From contig NZ_VFNU01000001.1 of NCBI RefSeq assembly GCF_006715725.1, positions 806,001 through 870,000 on the forward strand: DNA of 64,000 bases, given 5' to 3'. Below are positions 26,926 to 36,702 of this stretch, piece by piece (positions within the stretch are counted from its first letter, which is position 1; every line of letters starts with the position of its first letter). The stretch comes from Nocardioides sp. SLBN-35 (GTDB taxonomy: Bacteria; Actinomycetota; Actinomycetes; Propionibacteriales; Nocardioidaceae). Below the pieces are notes generated by a model that saw only the letters and a program-made list of their open reading frames with translations, was not told the origin of the DNA and ran no database searches. A program made the position numbers and the translations under genes.

Positions 26926-27845
26926 CGGCCTCCGCCTTGGAGATCATCGATCCGGGTCCGCTCGCGACGACGCAGGACCTCGGCCGCCCGGGCCTGATGA
27001 GCATGGGCGTCCCCCGGTCAGGTGCGGCAGATCGGGACAGCCTGCGACTCGCCAACAGGCTGGTGGGCAATCCCGAGGCCTGCGTCGGCATCGAAGCCAC
27101 CTTCGGTGGCCTGAGAGTTCGCGCTCGAGGCCCGCTGACCATCGCTCTCACCGGCGCACCTGCGCAAGCGCGGCGCAACGGCCAGCGCGTCGCACACAAC
27201 AGCATCGTGCGGCTGGCCGATGGTGATGTCCTCGCTCTCGGCGCCCCACGCGCCGGCGTCCGCACCTACCTGGCCGTACGCGGTGGCCTGCTACCCGGGT
27301 TGGTGCTCGGGTCCGGTTCGACCGACGTCCTGTCCGGGCTCGGCCCCGCACCGCTCTCCATCGGCGTCGTGCTCCGGGTCGGAACGTCGCCGGTCAACCT
27401 TCCATCGATCGACCTCGCGCCGAGACCTCGCCTCACGAACACGACCCTGGAGTTGCCGTTGACCTGGGGACCGCGGGCGGATTGGCTCACGAGTGAGTCA
27501 CGCGAGCGCCTGCTCGACACCGAGTGGACGGTCACGCCCACGTCGAACCGCATCGGGCTGCGGCTCTCCGGCAGGCCACTCGAGACCCGTTCGGATCGAG
27601 AGCTGCTCAGCGAAGGCCTGGGGCAGGGGGCGATCCAGGTGCCGCGCGAAGGCCAACCGATCCTGTTCCTCTCCGACCATCCTGTCACCGGCGGATATCC
27701 CGTCGTCGCGGTCGTCGACTCCGGTGCGATCGACGCGGCCGGTCAGGCCGTTCCGGGACAGAGGATTCGCTTCCGGCCGTCGCGAGCGGCAGCGGCGCGT
27801 CAGAAACCGCAGCTGACCGGACCGAACGCGTTGGGATGGGCGTGA
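26922..27845 (+). CDS. pxpC: 5-oxoprolinase subunit PxpC (AHS2 domain)
   Basis: A 307-aa biotin-dependent-carboxyltransferase-fold protein (AHS2). It has LEIIDPGPLATTQDLGRPG at the N terminus, GVPRSGAADRDSLRLANRLVGNPE, YLAVRGGL and the C-terminal SDHPVTGGYPVVAVV, all typical of PxpC. It is translationally coupled to pxpB (ATGA). It converges on acsA with a 26-bp gap in which I see no hairpin. Confidence 0.9.
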   Translation: MTASALEIIDPGPLATTQDLGRPGLMSMGVPRSGAADRDSLRLANRLVGNPEACVGIEATFGGLRVRARGPLTIALTGAPAQARRNGQRVAHNSIVRLADGDVLALGAPRAGVRTYLAVRGGLLPGLVLGSGSTDVLSGLGPAPLSIGVVLRVGTSPVNLPSIDLAPRPRLTNTTLELPLTWGPRADWLTSESRERLLDTEWTVTPTSNRIGLRLSGRPLETRSDRELLSEGLGQGAIQVPREGQPILFLSDHPVTGGYPVVAVVDSGAIDAAGQAVPGQRIRFRPSRAAAARQKPQLTGPNALGWA

Positions 27846-27871
27846 GAGCTGCCGGAAGGTGCTGGCGCAGG

Positions 27872-29872
27872 TCAGCGCGTTGCGGACCTCCCGCTGCACC
27901 GTGACGTCGCCACGGCCCTCTCGTCGCGCTCGGCGATCAGCGCCATGATCGCCGGGTCGCTGAGGGTGGTGGTGTCACCGATCGAGCGGTTCTCGGCGAC
28001 GTCACGCAGCAGCCGGCGCATGATCTTCCCTGACCTGGTCTTCGGCAGCTCGGGGACGATCGTGACCTGGCGTGGCTTGGCGATCGCACCGATCTGGCGG
28101 GCGACATGGCCGCGCAGCTCCTGGACCAGGGCGTCGCCCGCGGCGGCGTCGGGGCCGTCGCCGTCCCTGAGGATGACGTAGGCACAGACCGCCTGGCCGG
28201 TGGTCGGGTCGGCGGCGCCCACGACGGCGGCCTCGGCGACGCGCGGGTGGGAGACCAGTGCCGACTCGATCTCGCTGGTGGAGAGGCGGTGCCCGGAGAC
28301 GTTCATGACGTCGTCGACCCGGCCCAGGACCCACAGGTCGCCGTCCTCGTCCCTCTTCGCCCCGTCGCCGGCGAAGTAGTGGCCGAGGGCGCTGAAGCGC
28401 GACCAGTAGGTCTCGACGAACCGGTCGTCGTCGTTCCACAGCGTGCGCAGCATGGCCGGCCACGGCCTGGTGAGGACCAGCAGGCCCCTGGAACCGGCCG
28501 GGACAGGGTGGCCACCCTCGTCGACCACGTCGGCGCCGATGCCGGGCAGCGGGCGCATCGCGGACCCCGGCTTGCCCGCGGTGACGCCGGGCAGCGGGGA
28601 GATCATGATCTGGCCGGTCTCGGTCTGCCACCACGTGTCGACGACGGGACAGCGGTCGCCGCCGATCACCTCGCGGTACCACAGGTAGGCCTCGGGGTTG
28701 ATCGGTTCGCCGACCGAGCCGAGGATGCGCAGCGAGGACAGGTCGTACCCGTCGGGGACCTCCCGCCCCCACTTCATGAAGGTCCGGATCGCGGTCGGGG
28801 CCGTGTAGAGGATCGTCACACCGTAGCGCTCGATGATCTCCCACCAGCGGCCGTTGTGGGGGCTGTCGGGGGTGCCCTCGTAGAGGACCTGGGTCGCGCC
28901 GTTGGCGAGCGGGCCGTAGACGATGTAGCTGTGACCGGTGACCCAGCCGATGTCGGCGGTGCACCAGTAGACGTCGGTGTCGGGCTTCAGGTCGAACACG
29001 GCGTGATGGGTGTACGACGTCCCCGTGAGGTAGCCGCCCGTCGTGTGGAGGATGCCCTTGGGCCTGCCCGTCGTGCCGGACGAGTACATGACGTAGAGCG
29101 GGTGCTCGGCGTCGAACGCCACCGGCGCGTGCTCGGTGGAGGCGGTGTCGACGACGTCGTGCCACCACACGTCGGTCGCGTCGTCGAACGACACGTGCTG
29201 TCCGGTACGGCGGACGACGACCACGTGGTCCACCGGGCTGCCCTTGCCGAGCTTGGCGAGGGCGTCGTCGACCGCCGGCTTGAGCGCGAACGGCGCGCCA
29301 CGGCGGTAGCCGCCGTCGGCGGTGATCACCAGCTTCGCCCGGCAGTCCTCGATCCGCGACGCCAGCGCCTCGGCGGAGAAGCCGCCGAAGACGACCGTGT
29401 GGGTCGCCCCGATGCGGGCGCAGGCCAGCATCGCGACGATCGCCTCGGGGATCATCGGAAGGTAGATCGCGACCAGGTCACCGCTCGTGACACCCAGGTC
29501 GGTCAACGCGTTCGCGGCACGTGACACCTCGTCCTTGAGGTCCGCGTAGGTGATGTCGCGGGTGTCGCCGGGCTCGCCGACGAAGTGGAACGCGACCCTG
29601 TCGCCGCGGCCGGCCTCGACGTGCCGGTCGACGCAGTTGTAGGCGGCGTTGAGCCGGCCGCCGACGTACCACTTCGCGAACGGCCGGTCGGACCAGTCGA
29701 GCACCTCGGTGAACGGCTCGGTCCAGCTCAGTCGCTGCGCCTGCTCGGACCAGAACCCGAGCCAGTCGCTGTCGGCTGTCTCGTAGGCGTCGGCCGTGAC
29801 GTTGGCGTTCGCGGCGAGTACGGCGGGCGGCGCGAAGCGGCGCTGCTGGGTCACGTCGGCTCCGGTGGACAT
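27872..29872 (-). CDS. acsA: Acetyl-CoA synthetase (AMP-forming)
   Basis: Activates acetate to acetyl-CoA with ATP. The 666-aa protein has YSSGTTGRPKGI, the adenylate motif WWQTETG, YFAGDGAKRDEDGDLWVLGRVDD and the C-terminal PKTRSGKIMRRLLR, whose Lys is the residue usually acetylated to switch Acs off. It is the last gene of an ALDH-DUF779-acsA operon (gaps of 17 and 46 bp), which completes ethanol to acetaldehyde to acetate to acetyl-CoA. The last residues (AVATSRCSGRSATR) are longer than in typical Acs. Confidence 0.94.
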   Translation of the reverse strand: MSTGADVTQQRRFAPPAVLAANANVTADAYETADSDWLGFWSEQAQRLSWTEPFTEVLDWSDRPFAKWYVGGRLNAAYNCVDRHVEAGRGDRVAFHFVGEPGDTRDITYADLKDEVSRAANALTDLGVTSGDLVAIYLPMIPEAIVAMLACARIGATHTVVFGGFSAEALASRIEDCRAKLVITADGGYRRGAPFALKPAVDDALAKLGKGSPVDHVVVVRRTGQHVSFDDATDVWWHDVVDTASTEHAPVAFDAEHPLYVMYSSGTTGRPKGILHTTGGYLTGTSYTHHAVFDLKPDTDVYWCTADIGWVTGHSYIVYGPLANGATQVLYEGTPDSPHNGRWWEIIERYGVTILYTAPTAIRTFMKWGREVPDGYDLSSLRILGSVGEPINPEAYLWYREVIGGDRCPVVDTWWQTETGQIMISPLPGVTAGKPGSAMRPLPGIGADVVDEGGHPVPAGSRGLLVLTRPWPAMLRTLWNDDDRFVETYWSRFSALGHYFAGDGAKRDEDGDLWVLGRVDDVMNVSGHRLSTSEIESALVSHPRVAEAAVVGAADPTTGQAVCAYVILRDGDGPDAAAGDALVQELRGHVARQIGAIAKPRQVTIVPELPKTRSGKIMRRLLRDVAENRSIGDTTTLSDPAIMALIAERDERAVATSRCSGRSATR

Positions 29873-29918
29873 GCGGGATCCTGCTTTCTGGTTCTGCGGG
29901 TGCGGGGATGGCGAACCG

Positions 29919-30314
29919 TCAACCGAGGCCGGCCGCGGCCTCCAGGGCCGCGTACTCCTCGTCGGTGAACAGGCGGGAGCGGATCAGGAAGCGGGAGCCG
30001 CGCGGCGCCTCGAGGGAGAAGCCGGCGCCACGACCCTTCACGACGTCGATGGTGAGATGGGTGTGCTTCCAGTACTCGAACTGGGCCTTGGACATCCAGA
30101 CCGGGACGTCCCGGTCCAGGCCGATGTCCAGGTCGCCGAGATGGATGTCGGAGCCGCCGAGCCGGAACTCGCCGTCGGGGTAGCACATGGGCGCCGACCC
30201 GTCGCAGCAGCCGCCGGACTGGTGGAACATGACGGGGCCGTGCTCGGTGGTGAGGCTGCGGAGCAGGTCCGCAGCCTCACCGGTGAGGTCGACCCGGTGC
30301 GGAAGGGAGGGCAT
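29919..30314 (-). CDS. DUF779 protein
   Basis: A 131-aa member of the DUF779 family, which is known mainly as the product of genes next to acetaldehyde-type dehydrogenases. The core is HGPVMFHQSGGCCDGSAPMCY with three conserved cysteines that could bind a metal or a redox group, then MSKAQFEYWKHTHLTIDVVKGRG. ATG at 30314 has a GGAGG-like site upstream. Function is unknown; its position 17 bp after the ALDH and before acsA suggests a role in aldehyde oxidation. Confidence 0.85.
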   Translation of the reverse strand: MPSLPHRVDLTGEAADLLRSLTTEHGPVMFHQSGGCCDGSAPMCYPDGEFRLGGSDIHLGDLDIGLDRDVPVWMSKAQFEYWKHTHLTIDVVKGRGAGFSLEAPRGSRFLIRSRLFTDEEYAALEAAAGLG

Positions 30315-30331
30315 GACCGGGCCAACGCCTG

Positions 30332-31855
<1,524 letters not shown>

Positions 31856-31889
31856 CTGAATGCTCCTGATGGTGGGACTCGACGCCCTC

Positions 31890-31941
31890 TGTGACGCCGT
31901 TCACAGCACGGTAGGAGCGGTCACGTTGCAGCCACGTTGCC
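31890..31941. promoter_or_regulatory. CRP-like box and GTTGCA tandem box upstream of the ALDH operon
   Basis: TGTGA-N6-TCACA at 31890-31905 matches the CRP/FNR palindrome exactly. It is followed by GTTGCA (31925-31930) and GTTGCC (31936-31941), a tandem pair with an 11-bp period, about 70-86 bp upstream of the ALDH ATG. The same box occurs twice at 33202-33218 and 33282-33298. The tandem spacing (one helical turn) suits cooperative activator dimers. The GAF regulator encoded just upstream is the obvious candidate binder. Confidence 0.6.
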
Positions 31942-31981
31942 GTTCTCCCGCGGTGTCCGGATGGCGGCCGGGCGGCCGGCC

Positions 31982-33178
31982 TCAGCTGGCGAACTCGGCG
32001 TCGAGCCGCGCCAGCTGTCCGCTGGCGAGCGCCCACAGGGGCGACCCGGGAGGGAGCAGGTCGCGTTGCCGGGTCCACATCTCGTAGTCGTCGGCGCCCC
32101 ATGCCGACCGGGTCCAGGACGACATCAGGTCGGGCTGGCCCGCGTGCAGGACGGCGGCGCGCAGCTGCGCGGTGAGGGCCTCGCGGAGACGCACCACTCC
32201 TGGCGCGCTCGAGCGGGGCAGCAGGGGCCCGCGGAAGGCGCGCACCGCACCCGCGATGTCTCCGGATGCGAGCATCGCCTCGACCGCGAGCCAGTCGCCG
32301 CTGACGCCCGACAGCAGGCGGTACGGACGGGAGCCGAAGAAGGTCTCGCCGAGCAGGTGGCGCAGCCGGTTGAGCTCCGCGCGGAGTGTCGAGGACCCGC
32401 TCTCGTCCTCGTAGACCAGGACGCTCAGCTCGTCCCCGGACAGGCCGCGGGGTGCGCTGGCGAGCAGCAGGACCAGCTCGCTGTGACGGGGGGACAGGCG
32501 CATCCGCCCCGTGTGGCCGCGATCGTCGTCCACGGTCAGCAGCGCGTCGTTGCGACCGAGGGCCTCGATCCGGACCGTCGGCCGGCCGTGGTGCTCGACG
32601 GGGTCACGGCCGACGAGGCGGTCCCGGGCCAGCTCCGCCTCCGCGAGGCGGACCGTCGCGCGGACCAGGGCCATGGTCTGGGGGACGACGATCTCGTCGC
32701 CGCCGGTGACGTCGAGGACGCCGAGGAGCCGGGAGCTTGCCGGGTCGTGGATCGGGGCGGCTGCGCAGCTCCACCCGCGCACCGCATGGCGGAAGTGCTC
32801 CCCGCGAACCACGCTGGAGGGCTGTTCGAGGCGCAGTGCCAGGCCGGGCGCGTTGGTTCCCGCCAGGCGCTCGTCCCAGTTGCTGCCCTCGACGAAGCCG
32901 ATCGACTCGGCTCGGCGCAGGGCTGCGCCGGACCCGCAGACCCAGAGCAGCTGGCCGGACTCGTCGGCCACCGCCATGGTCGCATCGCAGTCCCGGGCGG
33001 CCTGGCCGAGGACGTCGTCGAGGAGGGGGAAGACCTGGGCGAGCGGGTGCTGTGCGCGCGCTGAGCGCAGGTCGCCGTCGTCGAGCGTGATCGGCGCTGC
33101 CACCTCGTCGGCTGGCACCCCCGCTGCTGCTGACCGGTGCCATGACGCAGCGACCTCTGCCCGCATGCCGGCGTCCAT
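31982..33178 (-). CDS. GAF-domain transcriptional regulator with C-terminal winged helix
   Basis: A 398-aa regulator. Residues about 35-190 form a GAF-type sensor region like the N terminus of AcoR/DhaR regulators (SWHRSAAAGV, FVEGSNWDERLAGTNAPGLAL, then GWSCAAAPIHDPASSRLLGVLDVTGG). There is no AAA+ or Fis domain; instead residues about 225-310 look like a winged-helix DNA-binding domain (RLSPRHSELVLLLASAPRGLSGDEL). It is therefore a GAF-wHTH one-component activator. It is the gene immediately upstream of the ALDH operon and divergent from the Fe-ADH, with shared boxes upstream of each. Confidence 0.82.
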   Translation of the reverse strand: MDAGMRAEVAASWHRSAAAGVPADEVAAPITLDDGDLRSARAQHPLAQVFPLLDDVLGQAARDCDATMAVADESGQLLWVCGSGAALRRAESIGFVEGSNWDERLAGTNAPGLALRLEQPSSVVRGEHFRHAVRGWSCAAAPIHDPASSRLLGVLDVTGGDEIVVPQTMALVRATVRLAEAELARDRLVGRDPVEHHGRPTVRIEALGRNDALLTVDDDRGHTGRMRLSPRHSELVLLLASAPRGLSGDELSVLVYEDESGSSTLRAELNRLRHLLGETFFGSRPYRLLSGVSGDWLAVEAMLASGDIAGAVRAFRGPLLPRSSAPGVVRLREALTAQLRAAVLHAGQPDLMSSWTRSAWGADDYEMWTRQRDLLPPGSPLWALASGQLARLDAEFAS

Positions 33179-33186
33179 CCCTGCAC

Positions 33187-33325
33187 TGTGACACCAGTCA
33201 CGTTGCAAGAAGGTTGCATCCGTACGGCATGCCCCGGCCGGACCGTCCGCCCGTGCACCGGCCGGCAGGCGAGGGGTGCAACCACATTGCAACCTTGATC
33301 CTCCTACGGTGTGGCGACCGTCACT
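33187..33325. promoter_or_regulatory. Divergent control region: two GTTGCA tandem boxes and CRP-like boxes
   Basis: GTTGCA-N5-GTTGCA at 33202-33218 and, in the opposite orientation, TGCAAC-N5-TGCAAC at about 33279-33295 (line beginning GTGCAACCAC). CRP-like palindromes TGTGA-N6-TCAC (33187-33201) and TGTGG-N6-TCACT (33310-33325) flank them. The region separates the GAF regulator start (33178) from the Fe-ADH start (33365), so the boxes are placed for both promoters. The regulator may thereby autoregulate. Confidence 0.6.
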
Positions 33326-33364
33326 CGGAACCGAGCGAATGGCGGGACTCAGGAGGTCCTTCGA

Positions 33365-34558
33365 GTGCTCACCCTGCCCGCACCACCGGCCGCCGCCGCC
33401 CGCGACGACCACCGACTGTTGAAGTTCCACGTGCCGGAGATGGTGTTCGGGCTCGGCTCGCTGGCCGAGGCGGGGTTCTGCGCGGGCCGTCTCGGCGCGC
33501 GCCGGCCGTTCGTGGTCACGGACCCGGGCATCATCGAGGCCGGCTGGGTGATCGAGCTCCTGGGCCACCTGTGCGACGTCGGGCTCGACCCGCAGGTGTG
33601 GTCCCACGTCAGCCCGAACCCCAAGGACCATGAGATCGCGGCGGCCCACGAGGCCTACGTCGACCAGGGCGCCGACGTCATCGTGGGCATCGGGGGCGGA
33701 TCGGTGCTGGACGCGGCCAAGGGTGTCGCGATCCTCAGCGGCAACGGTGGTTCGATCCTCGACTACGCGGGCGTCGACCTGGTGACGCGGCCCATCCCGC
33801 CGCTGCTCATGATCCCCACGACAGCCGGCACCGGCTCCGACGTGTCGCAGTTCTGCATCGTCACCGACACCGTCAACGCCGTGAAGATGACGATCATGGG
33901 CCGGTCAGTGGTGCCGGACATCTCCGTCACCGACCCGCGACTGCTCACCACCATGCCGCCCGACCTGGCGGCCGCGACCGGGCTCGACGCCCTCACCCAC
34001 GCCGTCGAGTCCTTCGTCTCGCTCGGCCACAACCCGCTCGCCGACGGGCATGCGCTGTCCGCGGCGCGGCTGGTCGGCAAGGCCCTGCGGCGCAACGTGG
34101 AGGCGCCCGGGGACGAGCGGGCGAGGCTGTGGATGGCCCAGGCCAGCCTCGAGGCAGGTCTGGCGTTCTCCAACAGCATCCTCGGCGCGACCCACGCGAT
34201 GAGCCACCAGGTCGGCGGCCTCCTCGACCTTCCCCATGGTGTCGTCAACGGCGTCCTGCTCCCGCACGTCATCCGGTTCAACGCCGAGGTGGTGCCGGAG
34301 CGGTTCGCGATGCTCGCCGAGGCGATGGGCCTCTCCGTGCAGGGCATGCCCGACCAGGAGGCGGCCGAGCTGCTGGCCGCGTACGTCCAGGACCTCGCAG
34401 AGTCGGTCGGCGCGCCCCGGCGCCTCGGCGCGCTGGGCGTCACCGCCGCCGACGTCGACCGGATGTCGGTGACGGCGACGCGGGATGCATGCCTCGCGAC
34501 CAATCCGCGCCCCGCCGACCGGGACGACATCGCGGGCATCTTCCGAGACTCGCTGTGA
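33365..34558 (+). CDS. Iron-containing alcohol dehydrogenase (1,3-propanediol/ethanol DH like)
   Basis: A 397-aa group III Fe-ADH. GGGSVLDAAKGVAIL and MIPTTAGTGSDVSQF bind the nucleotide; metal ligands are in TGLDALTHAVESFVS, ATHAMSHQVGGLLDLPHGVVNGVLL. GTG at 33365 is chosen because AGGAGG lies 8 bp upstream at 33351-33356; the longer frame to 33311 overlaps the boxes. It is followed without gap (GTGA) by a sensor kinase. The same arrangement, Fe-ADH next to a two-component pair and a methanol dehydrogenase, is known from memory in mycobacterial mno loci. Confidence 0.88.
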   Translation: MLTLPAPPAAAARDDHRLLKFHVPEMVFGLGSLAEAGFCAGRLGARRPFVVTDPGIIEAGWVIELLGHLCDVGLDPQVWSHVSPNPKDHEIAAAHEAYVDQGADVIVGIGGGSVLDAAKGVAILSGNGGSILDYAGVDLVTRPIPPLLMIPTTAGTGSDVSQFCIVTDTVNAVKMTIMGRSVVPDISVTDPRLLTTMPPDLAAATGLDALTHAVESFVSLGHNPLADGHALSAARLVGKALRRNVEAPGDERARLWMAQASLEAGLAFSNSILGATHAMSHQVGGLLDLPHGVVNGVLLPHVIRFNAEVVPERFAMLAEAMGLSVQGMPDQEAAELLAAYVQDLAESVGAPRRLGALGVTAADVDRMSVTATRDACLATNPRPADRDDIAGIFRDSL

Positions 34559-35985
34559 CGGCACGGGCGCAGGTGGCGCAGGGCACGGGCCAGCCGGGCG
34601 CCGACCGGCCCGACCTGCCGGCGCCGCCGGACCTGGCCGCGCTGACGGGCGTCCGGTCGGGCAAGCAGACCTACTACTCGGCGTACCAGCGCTCGAACGA
34701 GCGCCTCCAACGCACGGTGACGGCGATGGACTCCATCTCCAGGGCCCTGGTCCACCCGGTCGAAGGACCCCGGGCGCTGCTGGAGAAGATCGTCCGGGTG
34801 GCCGCTGTCCACCTGGACGCCCGGTGGACCGTGCTCGCGCTGGGCTCCCACGCGCTGCCGTCGACCAGGCCGCGCTTCCTCGCGGTCGATGCCGCCGGCC
34901 GGGTCGGCGACCGTGTCGACGACCTGCCGGGCGATGCACGGGAGACCGTCGTAGAGATCGCCGCGGGCACGCTGCCGCCCCGGGCCGTCGACAGCCCCAC
35001 CCGGGTGGTGGTGCCGATGCTCATCAACGGCAGCGTCATGGGTGGCCTGGCCGCCGCACCTCGCCGCGACCTTCCGCTCGAGTCCCCGGACCTGTCGGTC
35101 CTCCACATCCTGGCGAACCTCGCAGCCGTCTCCCTGCACACCGGCGACCTGTACCGGACCGGCCTGGCCCAGCAGCGTCGGGCCCAACAGCTGTTCGACG
35201 AGGTGTCCGAGCAGGCACGGACGCTGTCGTCGCGCACGGAGGAGCTCCGCGCCGCCGAGCAGCGGCTGAGGGTGGCCGACCAGCGGGAGCTCCTCGAGAG
35301 GGAGCGCCGCCGCATCGCCCTGGAGCTCCACGACAGCGTCGCGCAGACGGTGCTCAGCGCCGGCCTGGTCGTGGAGGTGCTCCGCGGCGAGTTCGGCAGC
35401 GGAGCCGCGCCCCAGGGCCCGGTCGTCCCGGAGCTGGACCGCGCGCGCGACCTGATGGCGAAGGCGACCGAGCAGCTGCGGTCGGTCATCTACGCGCTGC
35501 ACCACGAGCGGGTCGCCGAAGACGTGGCGAGCCTGCCCGAGCTGCTGGCCGAGGTGGCCGCCCAGCACCGGCCCCACCTCGACGTGCGGCTGCGGCTCGA
35601 GGGAAGCCCGGTGCCCCTGGGTACGGCGGCCGAGCACGCCCTGGCGAGGACCGCCGGCGAGGCGCTCTTCAACGTCGCCATGCACTCCAACGCGGCCCGG
35701 GCACTGGTCCGGCTGCGCTACCTCGAGGACTCCGTCGTCCTGCGGATCAGCGACGACGGCGACGGCGACCCGGCGGCGATGCGCCGCACCATGCGACTCG
35801 CTCGCCGAGGCGCGGCCGACGGTCGGCACCGTGGCCTGGTCGGCATGGCACTGCGCGCCGAAGGGCTGGGCGGAAGCCTGTCGATCAGGCGGTCCCGCGC
35901 CGGCGGCGTCGCGATCGAGTCCCGTGTCCCGCTCTGCGGCGCAGTGCTCGGCGCCGTCCCAACGTCGGAGGAGAGAAGCACATGA
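34555..35985 (+). CDS. mnoS: Sensor histidine kinase (GAF, HisKA_3; MnoS-like)
   Basis: A 476-aa NarL-class sensor kinase without membrane segments. A GAF-like domain spans about residues 65-205; a coiled-coil region leads to the H-box RRRIALELHDSVAQTVLS with the phospho-His near residue 258; the ATPase domain has an N-box (GEALFNVAMHSNA) and G-box RGLVGMALRAEGLGG. GTG start overlaps the Fe-ADH stop. Together with the response regulator it resembles the MnoSR system of mycobacterial methanol oxidation by position and architecture; the name rests on synteny, so the direct sequence link is unproved. Confidence 0.8.
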   Translation: MTARAQVAQGTGQPGADRPDLPAPPDLAALTGVRSGKQTYYSAYQRSNERLQRTVTAMDSISRALVHPVEGPRALLEKIVRVAAVHLDARWTVLALGSHALPSTRPRFLAVDAAGRVGDRVDDLPGDARETVVEIAAGTLPPRAVDSPTRVVVPMLINGSVMGGLAAAPRRDLPLESPDLSVLHILANLAAVSLHTGDLYRTGLAQQRRAQQLFDEVSEQARTLSSRTEELRAAEQRLRVADQRELLERERRRIALELHDSVAQTVLSAGLVVEVLRGEFGSGAAPQGPVVPELDRARDLMAKATEQLRSVIYALHHERVAEDVASLPELLAEVAAQHRPHLDVRLRLEGSPVPLGTAAEHALARTAGEALFNVAMHSNAARALVRLRYLEDSVVLRISDDGDGDPAAMRRTMRLARRGAADGRHRGLVGMALRAEGLGGSLSIRRSRAGGVAIESRVPLCGAVLGAVPTSEERST

Positions 35986-36665
35986 GTGCATCCACGATCG
36001 AACCTGCCCGGAGCGCCGAGTCCTCGGATGCCATTGGGGTGGTGCTGGTCGACGACCACGCGATCGTCCGCCAGGGCCTGAGCTCCGTGCTGGAACGGGA
36101 GGCGGACCTGCGCGTCGTCGGCGAGGCGGCGACCGCCGCCCAGGCTCTCGCCGTCGTCGCGGCGTCCCGGCCCGACGTGGTCCTGCTGGACCTGCGGCTC
36201 TCGCCGTCGGGTGACAACGAGGGCATCGAGCTGTGTGCCCGCCTGCACCAGACGCATCCCGACGTCGCTCTGCTCGTGCTCACCACCGTGATCGACGACC
36301 AGCTCGTCCTCGAGGCGATCCACCAGGGGGCGCGCGGCTACGTCGTCAAGGAGGTCGACACCACCGAGCTGGTCCGTGCGATCCGGGCCGTGCACCGCGG
36401 CGACAGCGCCTTCGACTCGCGTAGCGCGGCGGCGATGGTGCGCGGCATCAACGCGGAGACCGCCGCCGAGAACCGTCGTCTGACCGATCGCGAGCAGGAC
36501 GTCCTGCGGCTGCTCGCGCGGGGGATGTCCAACCGCGACATCGGGCGGCAGCTGTTCATCTCCGACACGACCGCGAAGTTCCACGTCAGCAACATCATGC
36601 GCAAGCTGCAGGTCAGCCGGCGTGCCGAAGCGGTGTACGTCGCGAGCAAGGACGGCCTGATCTGA
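35982..36665 (+). CDS. mnoR: LuxR/NarL-family response regulator (MnoR-like)
   Basis: A 227-aa response regulator. Receiver acidic pair D24-D25, phospho-acceptor Asp about residue 70, Lys in GYVVKEVD. The loop after the Asp has several extra residues (SPSGDNEGIEL) compared with the usual D-x-R-M-P-x-M-D-G, an unusual insertion. The C-terminal LuxR HTH is LTDREQDVLRLLARGMSNRDIGRQLFIS. The ATG overlaps the kinase stop (ATGA at 35982-35985). Likely regulator of mno and the Fe-ADH, by synteny with MnoSR. Confidence 0.85.
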   Translation: MSASTIEPARSAESSDAIGVVLVDDHAIVRQGLSSVLEREADLRVVGEAATAAQALAVVAASRPDVVLLDLRLSPSGDNEGIELCARLHQTHPDVALLVLTTVIDDQLVLEAIHQGARGYVVKEVDTTELVRAIRAVHRGDSAFDSRSAAAMVRGINAETAAENRRLTDREQDVLRLLARGMSNRDIGRQLFISDTTAKFHVSNIMRKLQVSRRAEAVYVASKDGLI

Positions 36666-36685
36666 GCCCTCGCCCGGACGGTACG

Positions 36686-36701
36686 GCGCGCGGGGGCGCG
36701 C
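36686..36701. terminator. GC hairpin between convergent mnoR and mftM
   Basis: GCGCGC (36686-36691), four G, GCGCGC (36696-36701): a perfect 6-bp stem placed 21 bp after the mnoR stop and 2 bp before the mftM stop. There is no T-tract, as is common in GC-rich actinobacteria, so termination is a guess. Confidence 0.45.
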
Positions 36702-36702
36702 G

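Noticed and set aside
33311..33364. Longer N terminus of the Fe-ADH from a GTG at 33311
   Set aside because: It runs over the CRP-like box and the SD AGGAGG at 33351-33356 points to the GTG at 33365.
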